A model generated the notes under the pieces. The model was given only the letters and a program-made list of their open reading frames with translations, was not told the DNA's origin and searched no databases. A program made the translations under genes and the position numbers. From assembly GCA_049999725.1 (NCBI GenBank), contig JBNGIS010039256.1:1-34516 (forward strand): DNA of 34,516 nt, in the 5' to 3' direction. Numbering within the stretch: position 1 is the first letter of the stretch; every line of letters starts with the position of its first letter. Below, piece after piece: positions 32,537-34,516 of the stretch. The stretch is from Haplomitrium mnioides. Lineage: Eukaryota; Marchantiophyta; Haplomitriopsida; Calobryales.

Positions 32537-32831
32537 TCCAAGAGCCGTTGCGGACTCCCTTCGCTCTTTGCCGGTCCCTTCGATGATTTATCTTCCTTTC
32601 GGCTCCTCTTTGCTCTTCCTCCTGACAGATCCCCGCTATGTCACCCTTTCGGCTTCTTTGGTTCTTCCTTGGTCGGAACGTTGATGAATCACCCTTCTGG
32701 CATCTTCCGTCTTCATTCGAACAGACCCACGCTATGTCACCCTTTCGGCGCTTCCTCGGAGATCCCCGTTTGGACTTTTCGCGGATCCCTCTTAAGTGGG
32801 CTACCCATATCGTAAGATGGATCAGAACCAC

Positions 32832-32854
32832 CCTAAGTGGGCTCTCCACTTAGG
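32832..32854. repeat. Perfect 9-bp inverted repeat conserved in the LTR family
   Basis: CCTAAGTGG-GCTCT-CCACTTAGG. Homologous but less perfect forms lie at 11282-11301 (A), 17310-17330 (B) and 27710-27731 (D). Confidence 0.7.
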
Positions 32855-33456
32855 AAGGCGGCTTCCCGTAGCCCCGCTGACTCTCTGAAGCTGCCACGTT
32901 TCCGTGGATTCGCGGATTCGAAGAATGAGTTGCATCGGTCCTTGCAAGCGCGCTTCTGCTTGCGGGGTCGAGTCGTCCCTCTTCCCTGGCCTTGCACACC
33001 CTTGTGACGATCTTAGTTCCTCATTTTTTCTCCAATCCTTGATTCCCGATTATTGGTCGCTGCAGAACGTGTTCGCGATCTACCTCCCTTGAGTGCCTTC
33101 GGATGTCAGCTTGTGGACTCGCTCTTTCTTCTCAGATCACTTCGCCTGGATTGGTCGTTCCCTTCTCCCCTGCTCGACCACGATCCTCACATTCTCCCTG
33201 AGGCTCACGACTTCCCGCTGTCCTACTTCAGATTTCGAAATGAGACCTCTCCAAGGCTTGGCGATCACTTCCCTCTTCTCATCCTCCCGCCATGATTCCT
33301 GTTTCCCTCCTAGGAATCATGCGTCCTGCTCTTAACTATCTGTTTGAGAGTAAACCGTCGTTCCTGAGAGACCTTCACACTTGCTAAGGGTCATTGGTTC
33401 AGAATTTCTTCCGATTCACTGAATTCTGCCTCAGTGCTTCAAATCACTGGCTGACA

Positions 33457-33461
33457 ACCTG
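33457..33461. repeat. Target-site duplication ACCTG, right of nested LTR E
   Basis: Partner of 30534-30538 with one transition. LTR D/F resumes after it. Confidence 0.7.
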
Positions 33462-33520
33462 TGAATGGTGGAATGTCTGACTTGAGTGTGTGAAGAAGAA
33501 GAGTGAGAAAAGCATAACCA

Positions 33521-33960
33521 GGCCTGTAAGGAGAGGAAGAGTCCTTAAGGTCTGAAAGTGGTAACTGGCAAGAGGCCATCTCAGAAAAGAACCTGAAAGC
33601 CCGAAACCCGTCAGGCCCGTAAAGAGAGGAAGGGTCCTTAAGGTCTGAAAGTCGTAACTGGCAAGGGGCCATCTTAGAAAAGAACCTGAAAGCCCAAAAC
33701 TCGTCAGGCCTGTAAAGAGAGGAAGAGTCTTTAAGGTGTGAAAGTGGTAATTGGCAAGAGACCATCTCAGAAAAGAACCTGAAAGCCCGAAACCCGTCAG
33801 GCCTGTAAAGAGAGGAAGAGTCCTTAAGGTTTGAAAGTGGTAACTGGCAAGGGGCCATCTCAGAAAAGAACCTGAAAGCCCGAAACCCGTCAGGCGTGTA
33901 AAGAGAGGAAGAGTCTTTAAGGTGTGAAAGTGGTAACTAGCAAGGGACCCGAAACCCGTC
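33521..33960 (+). repeat. 93-bp tandem array in the 3' tail of LTR D/F
   Basis: Unit starts (GGCCTG/GGCCCG/GGCGTG) lie at 33521, 33614, 33707, 33800 and 33893, exactly 93 bp apart; the last unit is partial. Units differ by a few bases each. The single-copy version of this unit is present in the tails of A, B, C and E (ACTTGCAGC...CATCTC...AAAGAACCT). Since 93 is divisible by three, minus-strand ORFs of 139 and 178 aa with a 31-residue repeat appear. I take them as by-products. Confidence 0.9.
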
Positions 33961-34018
33961 ACTCTCCTGGCTCGAAACAAGGCCTGAAAAGGTTAAGGCC
34001 CGAAACAATGGAGCGACA

Positions 34019-34023
34019 ATGTA
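34019..34023. repeat. Target-site duplication ATGTA, right of LTR D/F
   Basis: Partner of 27018-27022. Confidence 0.85.
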
Positions 34024-34516
34024 CCAACTTGTAGATTCGAGACTGTTATGGAATATGTGAGGATTGTGACTCAGCAATGACATGGGCAATACAAAAGAAA
34101 TTGATTGGCAATGAAATGCTTAGTGCAATCATGTCTCATCTAATTCTTGTGGTAACCTCTGTATCCACTACTAGGAAGTCTCGAAATCATGTATTGTCTT
34201 TAACAATTACGATGATACAGGTGGATTCCATGCTGAACATATGAAAGTCTTAAATCAAAGATTGTGCACAGCTGGGTTGTGAAGTAGGGCAAAGAAATGA
34301 CGGTGTTTTGATAAGCGAGAGAAAGACAAATCCCATGCTACAAGGAAGATTATCAACGTTTAGTGTCTACTTGTCATTATTGGCGAGTTTTTTCCACTAA
34401 GCAATCTCGGTTTTCATCTATCTTCATGAGGTTCAGGATTCCTGGGCACACATTTGTCGTCTTGTAGAGTGAAATAGCAGATGCAATCCTCACATTTTTG
34501 TATCATCCTGAAGAAA
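34024..34516. other. Right flank, no gene recognised
   Basis: Lower in GC than the LTR. It holds the end of the short open frame that crosses the empty site (stop at 34078-34080). A plus-strand stretch near 34215-34280 reads DDTGGFHAEHMKVLNQRLCT before a stop. It is protein-like in composition but not recognised. Confidence 0.35.

Larger units (their letters stand above)
30539..33456 (-). mobile_element. Solo-LTR-like unit E, nested in D/F in opposite orientation
   Basis: Read on minus it starts TGTCAGCCAGTG (33456) and ends GGGAGTAACA (30539). It is homologous to D/F from end to end, including the first ~180 bp, the CACTTA motifs, the stem-loop block and the tail. It is 2918 bp as given, shorter than D/F because part of the middle is missing or hidden in the 100-N gap (32161-32260). 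An imperfect 5-bp TSD (ACTTG/ACCTG) and a clean continuation of D/F on both sides show that it inserted into a pre-existing LTR of its own subfamily. No coding domain. Confidence 0.8.
27023..34018 (+). mobile_element. Solo-LTR-like unit D/F, interrupted by nested LTR E
   Basis: It starts TGTCAGCCAGTG and ends GGAGCGACA, with a perfect ATGTA TSD. Its two parts are 27023-30538 and 33457-34018. Without LTR E and one 5-bp duplication it is 4073 bp. It is colinear with E over its length and, from about 27700, with A and B (the AGCCnACTTAA...GGTTCCGATCCGTCTTACGA motif, subrepeats, GC hairpins, TATA, stem-loop block). Its 5' end and 3' tail differ from A/B, so it belongs to a second subfamily. It is markedly GC-rich. 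The 3' tail (F) carries an expanded 93-bp tandem array that E lacks. There is no gag-pol or other coding domain; ORFs up to about 155 aa inside it are not conserved in E or A/B. Confidence 0.8.

Noticed and set aside
32063-32849. Long minus-strand ORFs in LTR E, one crossing the N gap
   Set aside because: One is bridged by N; the other lies in GC-rich LTR DNA and has no counterpart in LTR D, A or B.
33521-33960. CRISPR-like array
   Set aside because: Units are direct tandem copies without unique spacers, in plant DNA and inside an LTR. The 24-bp arrays fail for the same reason.
33439-33980. Minus-strand ORFs of 139 and 178 aa with a 31-residue repeat
   Set aside because: They follow from a 93-bp tandem array in an LTR tail; 93 is divisible by three, so a frame free of stops in one unit stays open through all of them.
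30539-34026. A single element from 30539 to 34026 with ACTTG on both sides (ACTTG also at 34027-34031)
   Set aside because: The two parts run in opposite orientation, the homologous LTR end is at 34018, and ATGTA matches the left flank of D. ACTTG/ACCTG next to 33456 explains LTR E better.
1-34516. tRNA, rRNA or organelle DNA insertions
   Set aside because: I looked for tRNA A/B-box pairs, conserved rRNA cores and plastid-like genes by eye and saw none. A tRNAscan-SE and blastn run would be decisive.

Overview
The window looks like nuclear DNA of a land plant with a large, repeat-filled genome. The evidence is intron-like gene relics with GTAAGT/GTGAGT donors, a Ty3/gypsy-type gag relic, several complete plant-style LTRs with 5-bp target-site duplications (TSDs), and a 100-N assembly gap. 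I see no intact gene, no rRNA or tRNA gene and nothing bacterial. The species cannot be told from the sequence. A non-flowering plant (gymnosperm, fern, lycophyte or bryophyte) is a guess from the repeat style and the DUF7869-like relic.

Layout. (1) 1-8060: two decayed copies of one unrecognised multi-exon gene-like repeat face each other tail to tail (about 1-2958 on + and about 3880-8060 on -). Their presumed introns carry arrays of a 24-bp, nearly palindromic minisatellite. (2) 8430-20480: a + strand relic whose motifs fit the DUF7869 family of transposon-associated proteins. It is partly duplicated in tandem and cut by two long LTR units in the same orientation: A (9437-13467, TSD CTCAA) and B (15623-19541, TSD TTGGT). 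Removing B restores the reading frame exactly. (3) 20480-23540: AT-rich DNA with a degenerate ~36-bp tandem repeat and a minus-strand gag relic (coiled coil, retrotransposon gag core, damaged zinc knuckle). (4) About 23620-25027: a third, 5'-truncated LTR of the same family (C). (5) 25028-27022: mostly unassigned, with an 83-bp tandem duplication and a possible minus-strand secretory exon. (6) 27023-34018: LTR D/F (TSD ATGTA), which contains a second LTR of its own subfamily (E, 30539-33456, minus strand, TSD ACTTG/ACCTG). (7) 34019-34516: unassigned flank.

The main result is a family of very long (about 3-4 kb) solo-LTR-like units: TG...CA termini, 5-bp TSDs, no PBS-flanked interior and no gag-pol. 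They share a GC-rich upstream half with TGACGTGG (bZIP-type) sites and GC-rich hairpins, a TATA box, and about 0.5-0.7 kb further on a block of up to three consecutive stem-loops. The last stem-loop has a GCGA (GNRA-type) loop inside the palindrome TCGCGA. I could not match this organisation to a named family from memory. The hairpin block is the best candidate for something undescribed, perhaps an RNA packaging or dimerisation element.
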